Under the pieces are notes generated by a model. That model was not told where the DNA came from. It did not search any database and saw only the letters and a list, made by a program, of their open reading frames with translations. The translations under genes were made by a program, and so were the position numbers. A stretch of 64,000 bases of DNA. It comes from CATQHL01 sp965204655. GTDB taxonomy: Bacteria > Actinomycetota > Acidimicrobiia > Acidimicrobiales > CATQHL01. The stretch lies in the NCBI GenBank assembly GCA_965204655.1, contig OZ241998.1, positions 1,860,001 through 1,924,000 on the forward strand, in the 5' to 3' direction. Position 1 is the stretch's first letter. Each line of letters starts with the position of its first letter. This document shows positions 33,550-41,325 of the stretch, one piece after another.

Positions 33550-34656
33550 CTAAGGGATACGTTCGGAAAAGATCTTTTCCAGTTCCACAGGAGGGACTTG
33601 CTGGAGTTGAGCGTAAGTGCAGCTCTCCGGAGGACGGTCTCTGCGCCAACGCAGCAGTCGGGACATGTGGCGGAAGCGTCCAGCGGTGATTGCGTCGTAT
33701 GTCACCTCCGCCGCGGGCGCTCCCCAGATCGGCACCCAGTCACCGCCGCCCTTAGCACCCCGCCATCGGTTGGGGGCACCCGGTCTGCGCCCGCCGGCGC
33801 CTGCGACGGGCTCCCGCAACCAGGGGTGTTCCGGGTGCTCGCAGCCGCGTGGAGCGCATTCGCCAAAACGAAAGGGCTCCAGAAAATCCGCTAGTTCGCC
33901 TCTGACGGCTTTGCTGAAACCCCCCGCAGCGCCCACGTAGTTGAGCAAGCCATCCTCGTCGTAGAGACCCAACAGCAGCGACCCCGGGCCGTCCCCGTTT
34001 TTGTGAACCCTGTATCCAGCCGCTACGACTTCTGCCGTTTTCTGATGTTTGAGCTTGAACTGAGCGCGCTCTCCATCGAGGTAGGCGCCCTCAGCGGGTT
34101 TGATGATTATTCCGTCAAACCCCGCCCCCTCAAATCTGCGAAACCAGTCGTCTGCCGTCGAGCGGTTGGTCGTAGACGGAGTCAGATGGATCGGTGGGCG
34201 GAACCCGGCGGCGACTTTCTCTAGGGTGCTGCGCCGTTCCGCAAACGGCCTCTCTCGCAAATCGCGGTCGCCCAGAGCGAGGATGTCAAATACCGCAAAG
34301 CGAGCAGGCGTCTCAGTGGATAGCAGTTTGATGCGGGATGAAGCCGGGTGGATTCGGGCGCTCAGGGCGTCAAAGTCAAGCCGCTTTCCGTCCTTGGCAG
34401 GCACGACCAACTCGCCGTCGAGCACGCACCGTTCCGGCAGTCTTGTCCTGAGAACTCCCCAGAGTTCGGGGAAATAACGGGTGAGGGGACGCTCGTTGCG
34501 GCTGTGTATCTCTAGTTCGCTTCCATCTCGAAAGATCAGCGCCCGAAAGCCGTCCCACTTGGGTTCGAACCAGAAGTCTCCCGCATCCGACGCAGGCAGC
34601 GAATCCACTGACTTGGCCAGCATGGGGGAGACCGGAGGGGCTACCGGTAACTTCAC
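33550..34656 (-). CDS. ATP-dependent DNA ligase
   Basis: A 368-residue ATP-dependent ligase of the LigC/LigD type. The adenylation lysine is in FEPKWDGFRAL (K-x-DG), later nucleotidyltransferase motifs include CVLDGELVV, FAVFDILAL and DGIIIKPAEGAYL, and the OB-fold motif near KLKHQKTAEVV completes the core. It would seal nicks or end-joined breaks. It converges with the separate polymerase domain, forming a split LigD pair. The C-terminus has an insertion rich in Gly/Arg around residues 290-320 that I cannot assign. Confidence 0.92.
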   Translation of the reverse strand: MKLPVAPPVSPMLAKSVDSLPASDAGDFWFEPKWDGFRALIFRDGSELEIHSRNERPLTRYFPELWGVLRTRLPERCVLDGELVVPAKDGKRLDFDALSARIHPASSRIKLLSTETPARFAVFDILALGDRDLRERPFAERRSTLEKVAAGFRPPIHLTPSTTNRSTADDWFRRFEGAGFDGIIIKPAEGAYLDGERAQFKLKHQKTAEVVAAGYRVHKNGDGPGSLLLGLYDEDGLLNYVGAAGGFSKAVRGELADFLEPFRFGECAPRGCEHPEHPWLREPVAGAGGRRPGAPNRWRGAKGGGDWVPIWGAPAAEVTYDAITAGRFRHMSRLLRWRRDRPPESCTYAQLQQVPPVELEKIFSERIP

Positions 34657-34747
34657 AGCGCTGCGCTCGGCGCCTTACGCCTCTTCCTTGCCGCCCCTAG
34701 GAGTGCTGTGGAACTGAACGCCGAAGGAGTTTTGAGTGCCGCACAGA

Positions 34748-35764
34748 TCATCCGAGCGCCACCAGCAGAACTCCAACCAAAGCAATAGCCAAGCCCACCC
34801 ACTGCATCTTCCCCATGTGGTCTTTGAGAAATATCCAAGCCCCTATGGCGGTGAAAGCGGGGGTGAGCGACGTGAGAGGCCCCACGATTGAAAGGAACCC
34901 CAGCGCTAGGGCTTCTATCAACATGACGTGGGCCGTCAGCAGGAGCGCCCCGGCAATTAGCGCAGGCAGGAAGTCATGTGCTTTTTGCTTCAGCAGGATC
35001 GTGCGTTCTCGCCCCTGGGCGCCCTCGGCGTTGGCAGCGCCACTGCGGTGCTGTGCAATGTCTTCGCTGGGAGAATCTGAGGGAATGCCCTCTCCTTCCC
35101 TGTTTTCCGCCGACTCCCGCGAGTTTCGCCGCCGGGAACGGTTGCGAAGAGTCAGCCAGAGCACGGCTCCCCCTAAAAGGCCGCTGGCCACGACTCGAAC
35201 CATGAACACAGGCCCCCACCCCGCTTCCCCTCCGATCTCGTCGAGCAGGGTTTGGAAAACTCCAAAGGAGCATCCGGCGAGCGCCGAGGTCAGGATTTCC
35301 CCGCCCGGTCGGAGGCGCCCCACCTCGGCGACACCGCTGGAGTCACCGCTGGAGTCACCGCTTGGACGTGAGACGACGATGGTAGCTGCGATGGCTAAGA
35401 TTGCTCCGGTCAGGGCTACTGCGGATGGGCGTTCGCCGCGCCCTAGGCCGAGGGCGACCGTGAAGATCGAGACGACCGAGGCAGTCACAGGAGCTACCAC
35501 CGTCATGCGTCCTAGAGCGAGCCCTCGATAGAGAAATCCCGTCCCGCTCGTGATAGCTAACCCTGCCAGCGAACCCAAGGCGACCTCCCTGGCGCTTCCA
35601 ACGGGTTCCCAGGCGGCTAGGAGGTAGACGCCGAGCATCACCAGACCGGTGATTTGGGCTGCGGTGATTGACCTTAGCGGGCCTACCTTCCGTCCTGCCG
35701 CCCCCCCAAAAAAGTCCGCTGTCCCAAGGCTCGCTGCCACGAGAAGGCCGAGGAAAATGTCCAC
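34748..35764 (-). CDS. EamA/DMT-family transporter
   Basis: A 338-residue drug/metabolite transporter with about ten membrane segments in two EamA repeats, separated by a hydrophilic loop (about residues 210-250) richer in Arg/Ser/Glu than usual. It shares layout and several phrases with the transporter at 36883-37764 (opening with a short lumenal helix, GLALGRMTVVAPVTA matching GLSVGRMSVVAPTTA), so they are paralogues. The substrate is unknown; the family exports amino acids, nucleosides or other metabolites. Confidence 0.85.
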   Translation of the reverse strand: MDIFLGLLVAASLGTADFFGGAAGRKVGPLRSITAAQITGLVMLGVYLLAAWEPVGSAREVALGSLAGLAITSGTGFLYRGLALGRMTVVAPVTASVVSIFTVALGLGRGERPSAVALTGAILAIAATIVVSRPSGDSSGDSSGVAEVGRLRPGGEILTSALAGCSFGVFQTLLDEIGGEAGWGPVFMVRVVASGLLGGAVLWLTLRNRSRRRNSRESAENREGEGIPSDSPSEDIAQHRSGAANAEGAQGRERTILLKQKAHDFLPALIAGALLLTAHVMLIEALALGFLSIVGPLTSLTPAFTAIGAWIFLKDHMGKMQWVGLAIALVGVLLVALG

Positions 35765-35899
35765 GCAGCCAAACTACTCTTATTTTGAGGTACAAGGTTG
35801 GTCTGCCGCGGGCTTTGCGCTGCTTTGCGCCGCTGCGCCACCCTCGCTCGCTGCTGTTGGCGGCGTTGACTTCGGCGCGGCGAGTCCCTGACATCGGCT

Positions 35900-36361
35900 A
35901 TGAAAAAGGTCGTGGAGAAAAGGACCGTCTTCGCAATCGCCGTCGGCGGCGCACTTGGTGCATCGATGCGCTTGTTGGTCGGTTTCGCTTTCGGGGTGTT
36001 CCCCGTCGACGCCTTCGAAGTCGTTACCGGTCCTTCTGCCGCAGCTCAGTTCAACACGCTCGCAGTCAACGTTGTCGGAAGCGCCTTGTTAGGTTGGCTG
36101 GTTGCGGAGATGAGCAATCCGTCGGCGTCCGATGTTCGCTGGCAACGGCTTCTCGTTGCTGCCTCAACGGGGTTTTGCGGCAGTTTCACCACTTTTTCGA
36201 CGTTTGCGCTCATAGTTGCCGAGCACCTGACATCAGGCCAAATCGTTATGGGCGTCCTCTATGGAACTGCTTCCTTGGCGCTGGGACTGCTGGCGGCTCT
36301 CCTCGGCGGGCGGCTGCGCCGTGGAATGCTTGACAGGAAAGCGGCGAGGGCTGCCGAGTGA
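35900..36361 (+). CDS. crcB: Fluoride channel protein FluC/CrcB, first copy
   Basis: A 153-residue four-helix membrane protein. Family landmarks are GGALGASMRLLVG, the NVVGSALLG segment with the pore asparagine, and GFCGSFTTFSTF, with the Phe box and sodium site. It forms half of a dual-topology dimer that exports fluoride. The second copy follows within 60 bases, suggesting a heterodimeric channel as in many Gram-positive bacteria. I looked for a fluoride riboswitch upstream and saw none. Confidence 0.92.
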   Translation: MKKVVEKRTVFAIAVGGALGASMRLLVGFAFGVFPVDAFEVVTGPSAAAQFNTLAVNVVGSALLGWLVAEMSNPSASDVRWQRLLVAASTGFCGSFTTFSTFALIVAEHLTSGQIVMGVLYGTASLALGLLAALLGGRLRRGMLDRKAARAAE

Positions 36362-36419
36362 TTTTGCCCTTTGCCTGTCGCCGGGAGTTGCCGGTGCTCT
36401 CATCGGAAGGGCCGGCGCG

Positions 36420-36767
36420 ATGACGGCTGTGCTGGCGGTCGCTTTCGCGGCTGCTTCCGTCGGCGGCACCCTCATTCGTTGGAAACTCTCTAGCGCCTGG
36501 AATCGGGCTTCGTTTCCCGTCGGCACGTTCACGGTTAACGTTTTCGGCTCGTTTGCGCTGGGTTTATTGGTGAATTTGAGCGCCGCCGCCATCGTGATCC
36601 TCGGGGTCGGTGCGCTTGGTTCGCTCACGACTTTTTCGACGCTCTCCTTGGAGGTGATCCAACTTTGGCGTCGCAAACCCGGCTATTCGATCATCTACGC
36701 CATCGTGACTTTGGTGGCTGGGACAGCTGCTGCCTACGCCGGGATAAGGACAGCGGCTGTTTTCTGA
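36420..36767 (+). CDS. crcB: Fluoride channel protein FluC/CrcB, second copy
   Basis: A 115-residue protein from the ATG at 36420, which has GGAAGG at good distance upstream; the frame is open further back only over the first copy. It has GGTLIRWKL, VNVFGSFALGLL and LGSLTTFSTLS, the same pore motifs as the first copy but with a shorter N-terminus and fewer positive residues at the start. Opposed topologies of the two copies would give a heterodimer. Function depends on its partner. Confidence 0.88.
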   Translation: MTAVLAVAFAAASVGGTLIRWKLSSAWNRASFPVGTFTVNVFGSFALGLLVNLSAAAIVILGVGALGSLTTFSTLSLEVIQLWRRKPGYSIIYAIVTLVAGTAAAYAGIRTAAVF

Positions 36768-36857
36768 GAGCGGCTGCCGCTTGCGAGCCGGGCCTCTTGC
36801 GTCTTGCGTCAACGCTCTGCCTCTTAGCGCCCCTTCGGTTCTGGGTTTGCGCCCCCC

Positions 36858-36903
36858 CTCTACCCGAGGGCTATGAGCACCTCTACCCGAGGGCTATGAG
36901 CAG
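36858..36903. repeat. 23-bp tandem duplication at the 3' end of an EamA gene
   Basis: CTCTACCCGAGGGCTATGAG and the next three bases occur twice, at 36858 and 36881, with a period of 23. The second copy contains the last codons and stop of the transporter gene read on the minus strand; the first lies just downstream. It is a recent small duplication without evident effect on the protein. Confidence 0.85.
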
Positions 36904-37764
36904 AATTCCCGCCGCCGCCAGCACAAACCCCACTATCTGGCCTGAGTTCATCCGTTCCTTCAAGACCGCCCGTGCGAGGAGAATCGTCGTCGCCGGGTAG
37001 AGGGAGACCACCGGCGCCACAAGGCTGACGAATCCGCGTCGCAGAGCTTCGATGAACAAGCAAGCTCCGAGGGCGTCGAGCAATCCGTAACTGAGTATGA
37101 GCAGCCATCCAGTTTTTCCTGGGTCTGGAGGTTTTTTGTTGTGAATGCCCGCCAACGCCCAGATTCCGATTAAGACTCCGGTCGTGAGGCGGGTAGAAGC
37201 GATCGGCCACACCCCGCTGTCGCTGCTGGCCTCTGAGAAGAAAACCTGCGTCAGCCCTAGGAATGTTCCCGCAATGACACTCAACCCCACTTCGCGGGCG
37301 CGTCCTGCTATCTCGTTGCGGGAAAGACGTTCTGGAGACTCTTTATCTTCCCCCGTCTCGGCCACCTTTGCGATCATTATGACCGCGAGGATTGCCAGAA
37401 CAACGCCGAACAGGGCGAAGAGGGCAGGCCGTTCGCCTCTGATGAGTCCGTAGAAAACGCCGACGCAGGCGCCCGTGGCCGCAGTCGTCGGCGCCACTAC
37501 CGACATGCGTCCGACTGAAAGCCCTTTCACCAAACCGGAAATCCCGATGGCCAGTGTCGTCCCGGCAAGGACGCCCAGAAGAAGATCGCGCCCGCCGGCG
37601 ATGCTTCTGTCGGCGACTGCTAGGTAAACGCCGACGCCCAGCAGACCGAACAACTGGGAGACGGAGACCACCAGCGCAGTAGTGGTTCGCCGCCCGGCCA
37701 GTCCGCTCAGAAAATCTCCGCTTCCGAACGAGACGGAAACGCACAAGGCGAGGATTATCGCCAC
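36883..37764 (-). CDS. EamA/DMT-family transporter
   Basis: A 293-residue transporter with ten predicted membrane segments in two EamA halves. Its first half resembles the transporter at 34748-35764 (LLGVGVYLAVADRS, GLSVGRMSVVAPTTAATG), and its central loop is shorter. The two paralogues flank the fluoride-channel pair in the same orientation, so the whole block could have arisen by duplication followed by insertion, or the grouping may be accidental. The substrate is unknown. Confidence 0.85.
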   Translation of the reverse strand: MAIILALCVSVSFGSGDFLSGLAGRRTTTALVVSVSQLFGLLGVGVYLAVADRSIAGGRDLLLGVLAGTTLAIGISGLVKGLSVGRMSVVAPTTAATGACVGVFYGLIRGERPALFALFGVVLAILAVIMIAKVAETGEDKESPERLSRNEIAGRAREVGLSVIAGTFLGLTQVFFSEASSDSGVWPIASTRLTTGVLIGIWALAGIHNKKPPDPGKTGWLLILSYGLLDALGACLFIEALRRGFVSLVAPVVSLYPATTILLARAVLKERMNSGQIVGFVLAAAGILLIALG

Positions 37765-37840
37765 GCGATTATCGCCACGCTGGGGTTAAGTCATTCCGTG
37801 ATAGTGGGGTGAGCGTAAGGGCTCTGCCGCCTGGCGGCGG

Positions 37841-38497
37841 TCAGGCTGTTTGCTTGTTTCCGCTCTTCGTTGAGTTGGCTTTTTCGGCGTCGTTTTCCCC
37901 CTCGTGCCCTTTTTCGTTTGTAGGTTCTTCCTCAGGCGAGTGCTCCCCGGCGTCTTCGCCGCCCGCCGCGGCGGTTTCCTCAGTCGTCGGGGGATTGTAG
38001 AAAGCGGCAAGCACTGCGCTGCCCGCGAGCACGCCTCCGCCGGCCGATATGGCAAGTCCGTACCAACCATCAAATATCCTCTCAATTCCTATCGCATAAT
38101 CAAGGGAGTACCCTCCAGGCCCGATCATGCTGATAGTCACAGCGATTGTCGCAATTATCGCCGTGTATTCCCAGCCGTCGTTGAATATCAGGAATCCTTT
38201 GCCTCGGTGAGCAACCAAGCAAGCGACGAACATCAGAGCCACGATTCCCCCTGCCGCAAAACTGCTGACGAGGCCGAATGCCAGCAGATAACCAAAAGTA
38301 ATTTCGGAAATTCCGGCAACCCGAGCGTGGAGGTGGCCAGGTCGCATGCCCGTTTTTTCGAACCATTTTGCAGTTCCTTGGATCCCGTTAGAGCCGAAAA
38401 ACTTGGTATAGCCATGAATGATGATTGTTGTGGCTAGAACAATACGAAGTATGAGAAGCGCCGTGTGGACATGCGGGTCTACTTGCTCAAAAAACAT
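37841..38497 (-). CDS. DoxX-family membrane protein
   Basis: A 218-residue protein with four membrane helices, of the DoxX family: VHTALLILRIVLATTIIIHGYTKFFG at the start is typical, with R and HG-x-x-K conserved. The C-terminal 50 residues are soluble and acidic (EDAGEHSPEEE). DoxX proteins are linked to thiol and oxidative stress, quinone metabolism or thiosulfate oxidation, but the activity is not established for most. It stands alone in a 170-base gap on each side. Confidence 0.8.
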   Translation of the reverse strand: MFFEQVDPHVHTALLILRIVLATTIIIHGYTKFFGSNGIQGTAKWFEKTGMRPGHLHARVAGISEITFGYLLAFGLVSSFAAGGIVALMFVACLVAHRGKGFLIFNDGWEYTAIIATIAVTISMIGPGGYSLDYAIGIERIFDGWYGLAISAGGGVLAGSAVLAAFYNPPTTEETAAAGGEDAGEHSPEEEPTNEKGHEGENDAEKANSTKSGNKQTA

Positions 38498-38672
38498 TTT
38501 GCTGTACCTTTCGTTGGGAGGCTTTTTGGGTTGTGAGGGGTTCGGGCTTGACCCTGATGCTAACCCTATCTTGAGAGCCTGTCATCTTGAGGTGAATTGC
38601 GGTGATCTGGAGCCGCAATCCGCTCCGAGGGCAGCCATCTCGGCAAAGCCGCGCGGCGTCCGGAGGTGAATC

Positions 38673-39827
38673 GTGAACGATGACCCCCTGCTCATCGCCG
38701 CCGTCCGCAGTCCTTTCGGGCTCAGACATGGTCGGCTGGCTTCTTGGCATCCCTCTCAACTCTTGGAAGAAGTCTGCAGAGGAGTGATCTCTAAGTGCGA
38801 AGTTTCCCCTGATGAAATCGACGGGGTGCTGGTCGGCTGCGCCACGACCGTAGGCGCCCAGGCGGGCAATTTGGCTGCTCATGCCGCCGCCGCCTGCGGC
38901 TGCCGCCCTGAGACGCCTGCGGTTGTCGTGAGCGCCGAGGACGTTTCTTCCTTGACCGCACTTGTCTTCGCTGCCGACGCCGTGTCGTCGGGGCGTTTCG
39001 GTTTGGTCTTAGTAGCCGGAGTTGAAGTCATGAGCCTTGTTCCAGTGGGGGCGGAACGTTCGTACCGAGGATTTGGACGCCCCGCTTCGAGGATCATCGA
39101 CTCTGCTTCTGCCTGGCCGCCCCCTCTTGCCACCGAATTTTGGGCAGAATCGCAGGGGATAGGGAGAGAGGCGCTCGAAGCGGTCGCAGCGGAGAGTCGC
39201 AGCAGAGCGGCCGCTGCCGCCGCAGCCGGCTGTTTCCAAGCCGAGATACTGCCGTTGCGCCATCAATCCGGCCAACTTCCTGAGGTGATTTGCGAAGACG
39301 AACTCTTCTGTCCGGAAGACCCCTCCAATTTCAAGGGAATCTACCGGGAGGAAGGTCTGCTAACAGCCGCAACGACAGCACCCATGGCCGATGGAGCAGC
39401 AGCCGTTCTGATCGCTTCTTCCGCAGTTTCCAAGCGTCTGGGGTTTCAGCCCGCTGCACGCGTGCGAGCACGCGTTGAGTTGAGGAGTTCGCCGCCCTCC
39501 GGTGTAGGTGCTGCAGCACTTGCCGCCAAGCGCGCTCTGGCGGCTGCCGGCATTGAGTTGGCGGACTTGGTTCGCGTTGAACTGGGCGAGCCCGCTGCCA
39601 CTAGTCTTCTGAACTGGCGGGTCAACTTTGGGGAATCGCCTGAGGTGTTGGAGAATCTGAATCCCGACGGAGGGTTGCTGGCGCTTGGCCACCCTCAGGG
39701 AGCCACGGGGGCCGCACTCATTGCGCGGCTGCTAAGAGCCTTATCGGAAGGAGCAGCCGGGGAACTCGCCTTGGCGGTCTGTGAGGCTTTTGACGGTCAA
39801 GCCACCGCCGTAATCTTAGAATCGTGA
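38673..39827 (+). CDS. Thiolase-superfamily protein lacking the nucleophilic cysteine
   Basis: A 384-residue protein with full thiolase architecture: N-terminal AAVRSPFGLRHG, the GGHP-like active-site loop ALGHPQGATGAA, and a C-terminal ALAVCEAFDGQA. The position of the catalytic cysteine (V-N-R-x-C-S-S-G-L) reads VVSAEDVSSLTA, so the nucleophile is gone, and the second cysteine motif C-G-G-G is also altered (CEAFDG). A normal claisen condensation or thiolysis is not possible by the known mechanism. Its stop overlaps the next gene (GTGA). It might bind acyl-CoA non-catalytically; SCP-x-like thiolases are relatives. Confidence 0.8.
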   Translation: MNDDPLLIAAVRSPFGLRHGRLASWHPSQLLEEVCRGVISKCEVSPDEIDGVLVGCATTVGAQAGNLAAHAAAACGCRPETPAVVVSAEDVSSLTALVFAADAVSSGRFGLVLVAGVEVMSLVPVGAERSYRGFGRPASRIIDSASAWPPPLATEFWAESQGIGREALEAVAAESRSRAAAAAAAGCFQAEILPLRHQSGQLPEVICEDELFCPEDPSNFKGIYREEGLLTAATTAPMADGAAAVLIASSAVSKRLGFQPAARVRARVELRSSPPSGVGAAALAAKRALAAAGIELADLVRVELGEPAATSLLNWRVNFGESPEVLENLNPDGGLLALGHPQGATGAALIARLLRALSEGAAGELALAVCEAFDGQATAVILES

Positions 39828-40150
39828 GCAGCGTAAGCAGCGGAGTCCTGAGCGCAGCGGAACTCTCGCTGCCCTTGTCGTTGGCGGTGGTGCTGAGCGG
39901 CCTGCTCAAAGTCCTGATCGCCGTGGCCATCGGCCTAGTGATTTTATGGCTGGGTCTGACTCTGTTGCGTATCTTCTCTCAGAAACCTCCACCTCCGCCC
40001 CCACCCGGGAAGATGCGCAAAGTCCGGCTCAATTACCGCTGCTCAATCTGCGGAGCCGAAGTGCGGATGACAAGTGCTCCGTATGAGATCCCTGATCCCC
40101 CCCGGCACTGCGGAGATGACATGACTCTGATCACCCCTGTAGATGATTGA
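39824..40150 (+). CDS. Small membrane protein with zinc-ribbon tail
   Basis: A 108-residue protein with one or two N-terminal membrane segments (SLAVVLSGLLKVLIAVAIGLVIL), a run of seven prolines, and a C-terminal zinc ribbon in which CSICG supplies one cysteine pair and HCGDDM the late ligands. The GTG start overlaps the thiolase-like stop. I do not recognise a named family. The layout suggests a cytoplasmic zinc ribbon held at the membrane. Coupling to the thiolase-like gene implies a shared role, though this is only positional evidence. Confidence 0.7.
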   Translation: MSSVSSGVLSAAELSLPLSLAVVLSGLLKVLIAVAIGLVILWLGLTLLRIFSQKPPPPPPPGKMRKVRLNYRCSICGAEVRMTSAPYEIPDPPRHCGDDMTLITPVDD

Positions 40151-40244
40151 GGCGACCGCCCCTCACGCCAGTAATTCCCGGCGATCTGTCGCAGTTGCAA
40201 AACTCTGAACAGGTCATAAGTGCGCACTTGACCGCACCAGGGGT

Positions 40245-40276
40245 TGTTCACACCTGTGGATAACTATCTGGATAAG
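40245..40276. promoter_or_regulatory. Cluster of DnaA-box-like sequences
   Basis: TGTGGATAA (40256-40264) is a perfect DnaA box on the minus strand. TCTGGATAA begins 12 bases later (40268-40276) with one mismatch, and TTGTTCACA (40245-40253) faces the other way with two. They sit in the 217-base gap before crgA. In actinobacteria, crgA and pknB lie close to oriC, so boxes here are not surprising, but the gap is too short and GC-rich to be the origin itself. Confidence 0.45.
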
Positions 40277-40367
40277 TTACATGCGTGTAATTTTCCAGGC
40301 AGCGAGTTGACAAGCGACTTGTGAGAGCGCCGGACGATTTCCCGGAGGTGGCTGGCGGAGAGGGGAG

Positions 40368-40634
40368 TCAGTGCAACTGAGTGGCGGTTACGACTCCAGC
40401 CAAGATGAGTCCCAGTCCGCCTAGAAGCCACCAGTTGTTCGCTCCGCCTGGGAAGACGCCCAGGTAGTTGAGGATGATCACCACCGCACCGCCTACCAGA
40501 AAGGCGAATAGCAGAATCGGTACCCAGATTGGGCTCTTTTTAGTCTCGGGAGGCAGGAAGCTTTCTCCTGCCGGTCTAGTGCCTTTTGGAGTTGTTCGTC
40601 CGCCTTGGACTCTTCGCTTTGGAGGGTTGGGCAT
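40368..40634 (-). CDS. crgA: Cell division protein CrgA
   Basis: An 88-residue protein with the CrgA layout: a basic, Pro-rich N-terminus of about 33 residues and two membrane helices (SPIWVPILLFAFLVGGAVVIILNYLG and WWLLGGLGLILAGVV), ending in TQLH. CrgA recruits FtsI and other divisome parts in actinobacteria and sits next to pknB in that phylum, as here. It is divergent from the trpG/pabA gene. Sequence similarity is modest, and gene order carries much of the call. Confidence 0.78.
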   Translation of the reverse strand: MPNPPKRRVQGGRTTPKGTRPAGESFLPPETKKSPIWVPILLFAFLVGGAVVIILNYLGVFPGGANNWWLLGGLGLILAGVVTATQLH

Positions 40635-40723
40635 ATGGCAAGGATAGACATTTCAAGAGAGGTTTGAGGGCAGTCTGCTCCGAGGAGTTCCTGACAAGCC
40701 TAATAACCTGCTAGCCTGCAGCC

Positions 40724-41299
40724 GTGTCCAAGCGAGTGCTCGTTCTTGATAACTACGATTCTTTTGTCTACATCCTCGTTCAGTATCTAGGGGAATTAGG
40801 CGCAGAGACCTTCGTGCGCCGAAACGACAAAGTAGACGCAGGAGCCATCGCTGAACTCAGCCCGGATGCGCTCCTGATCAGCCCCGGGCCTGGTCGGCCT
40901 GAAGATTCGGGAGTTTGCTGCGACTTGATCCGAGACTTTGCTGGCGTCATCCCAATATTGGGGGTTTGTTTGGGGCACCAGTGTATTGCTCATGTGTATG
41001 GTGGGGAGATAGTTAGAGCCCCTGTGGTTATGCACGGCAAGGTTTCGCAGATATACCACAAAGGAGCAGGGGTGTTGCAAGGGTTACCTGTTCCTCTTTC
41101 GGCTACCCGGTACCACTCTCTAGTTGTTGAGCCTTCCTCCGTGCCGGATGAACTTGAGGTAACGGCGCGCACCGCCGAAGGGGTGATCATGGGCATTCGC
41201 CATAGGTCGCTATTGATAGAAGGACTGCAGTTTCACCCCGAATCGCAGAAAACCCTCGCCGGCCGCGATATTTTGAGCAACTTCCTGCAGCTGTTTTGA
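40724..41299 (+). CDS. Aminodeoxychorismate/anthranilate synthase glutamine amidotransferase
   Basis: A 191-residue class I glutamine amidotransferase, GTG start. The catalytic cysteine is in GVCLGHQCIAH and the His-Glu pair in FHPESQ; the opening VLVLDNYDSFVYILVQYLG is characteristic of TrpG/PabA. It supplies ammonia to chorismate for p-aminobenzoate or tryptophan synthesis. Its place beside crgA and pknB matches the actinobacterial trpG/pabA position. No large synthase subunit is nearby, so the partner is unresolved. Confidence 0.9.
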   Translation: MSKRVLVLDNYDSFVYILVQYLGELGAETFVRRNDKVDAGAIAELSPDALLISPGPGRPEDSGVCCDLIRDFAGVIPILGVCLGHQCIAHVYGGEIVRAPVVMHGKVSQIYHKGAGVLQGLPVPLSATRYHSLVVEPSSVPDELEVTARTAEGVIMGIRHRSLLIEGLQFHPESQKTLAGRDILSNFLQLF

Positions 41300-41310
41300 T
41301 CTGAGCCAGC

Positions 41311-41324
41311 GGACGCTTGCGTCC
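41311..41324. terminator. Hairpin between convergent genes
   Basis: GGACGC, a TT loop and GCGTCC form a near-palindromic hairpin just between the trpG/pabA stop and the pknB stop, which converge. The symmetric element could end transcription from both sides. No long T run follows on either strand. Confidence 0.5.
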
Positions 41325-41325
41325 G

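Noticed and set aside
35765..35899. Fluoride riboswitch upstream of the FluC pair
   Set aside because: I looked for the conserved GGxGAUGG-type core and pseudoknot partners and saw none on the plus strand.
40151..40367. Chromosomal replication origin
   Set aside because: Three DnaA-like boxes only, a short gap without an AT-rich unwinding stretch, and dnaA/dnaN are not adjacent.
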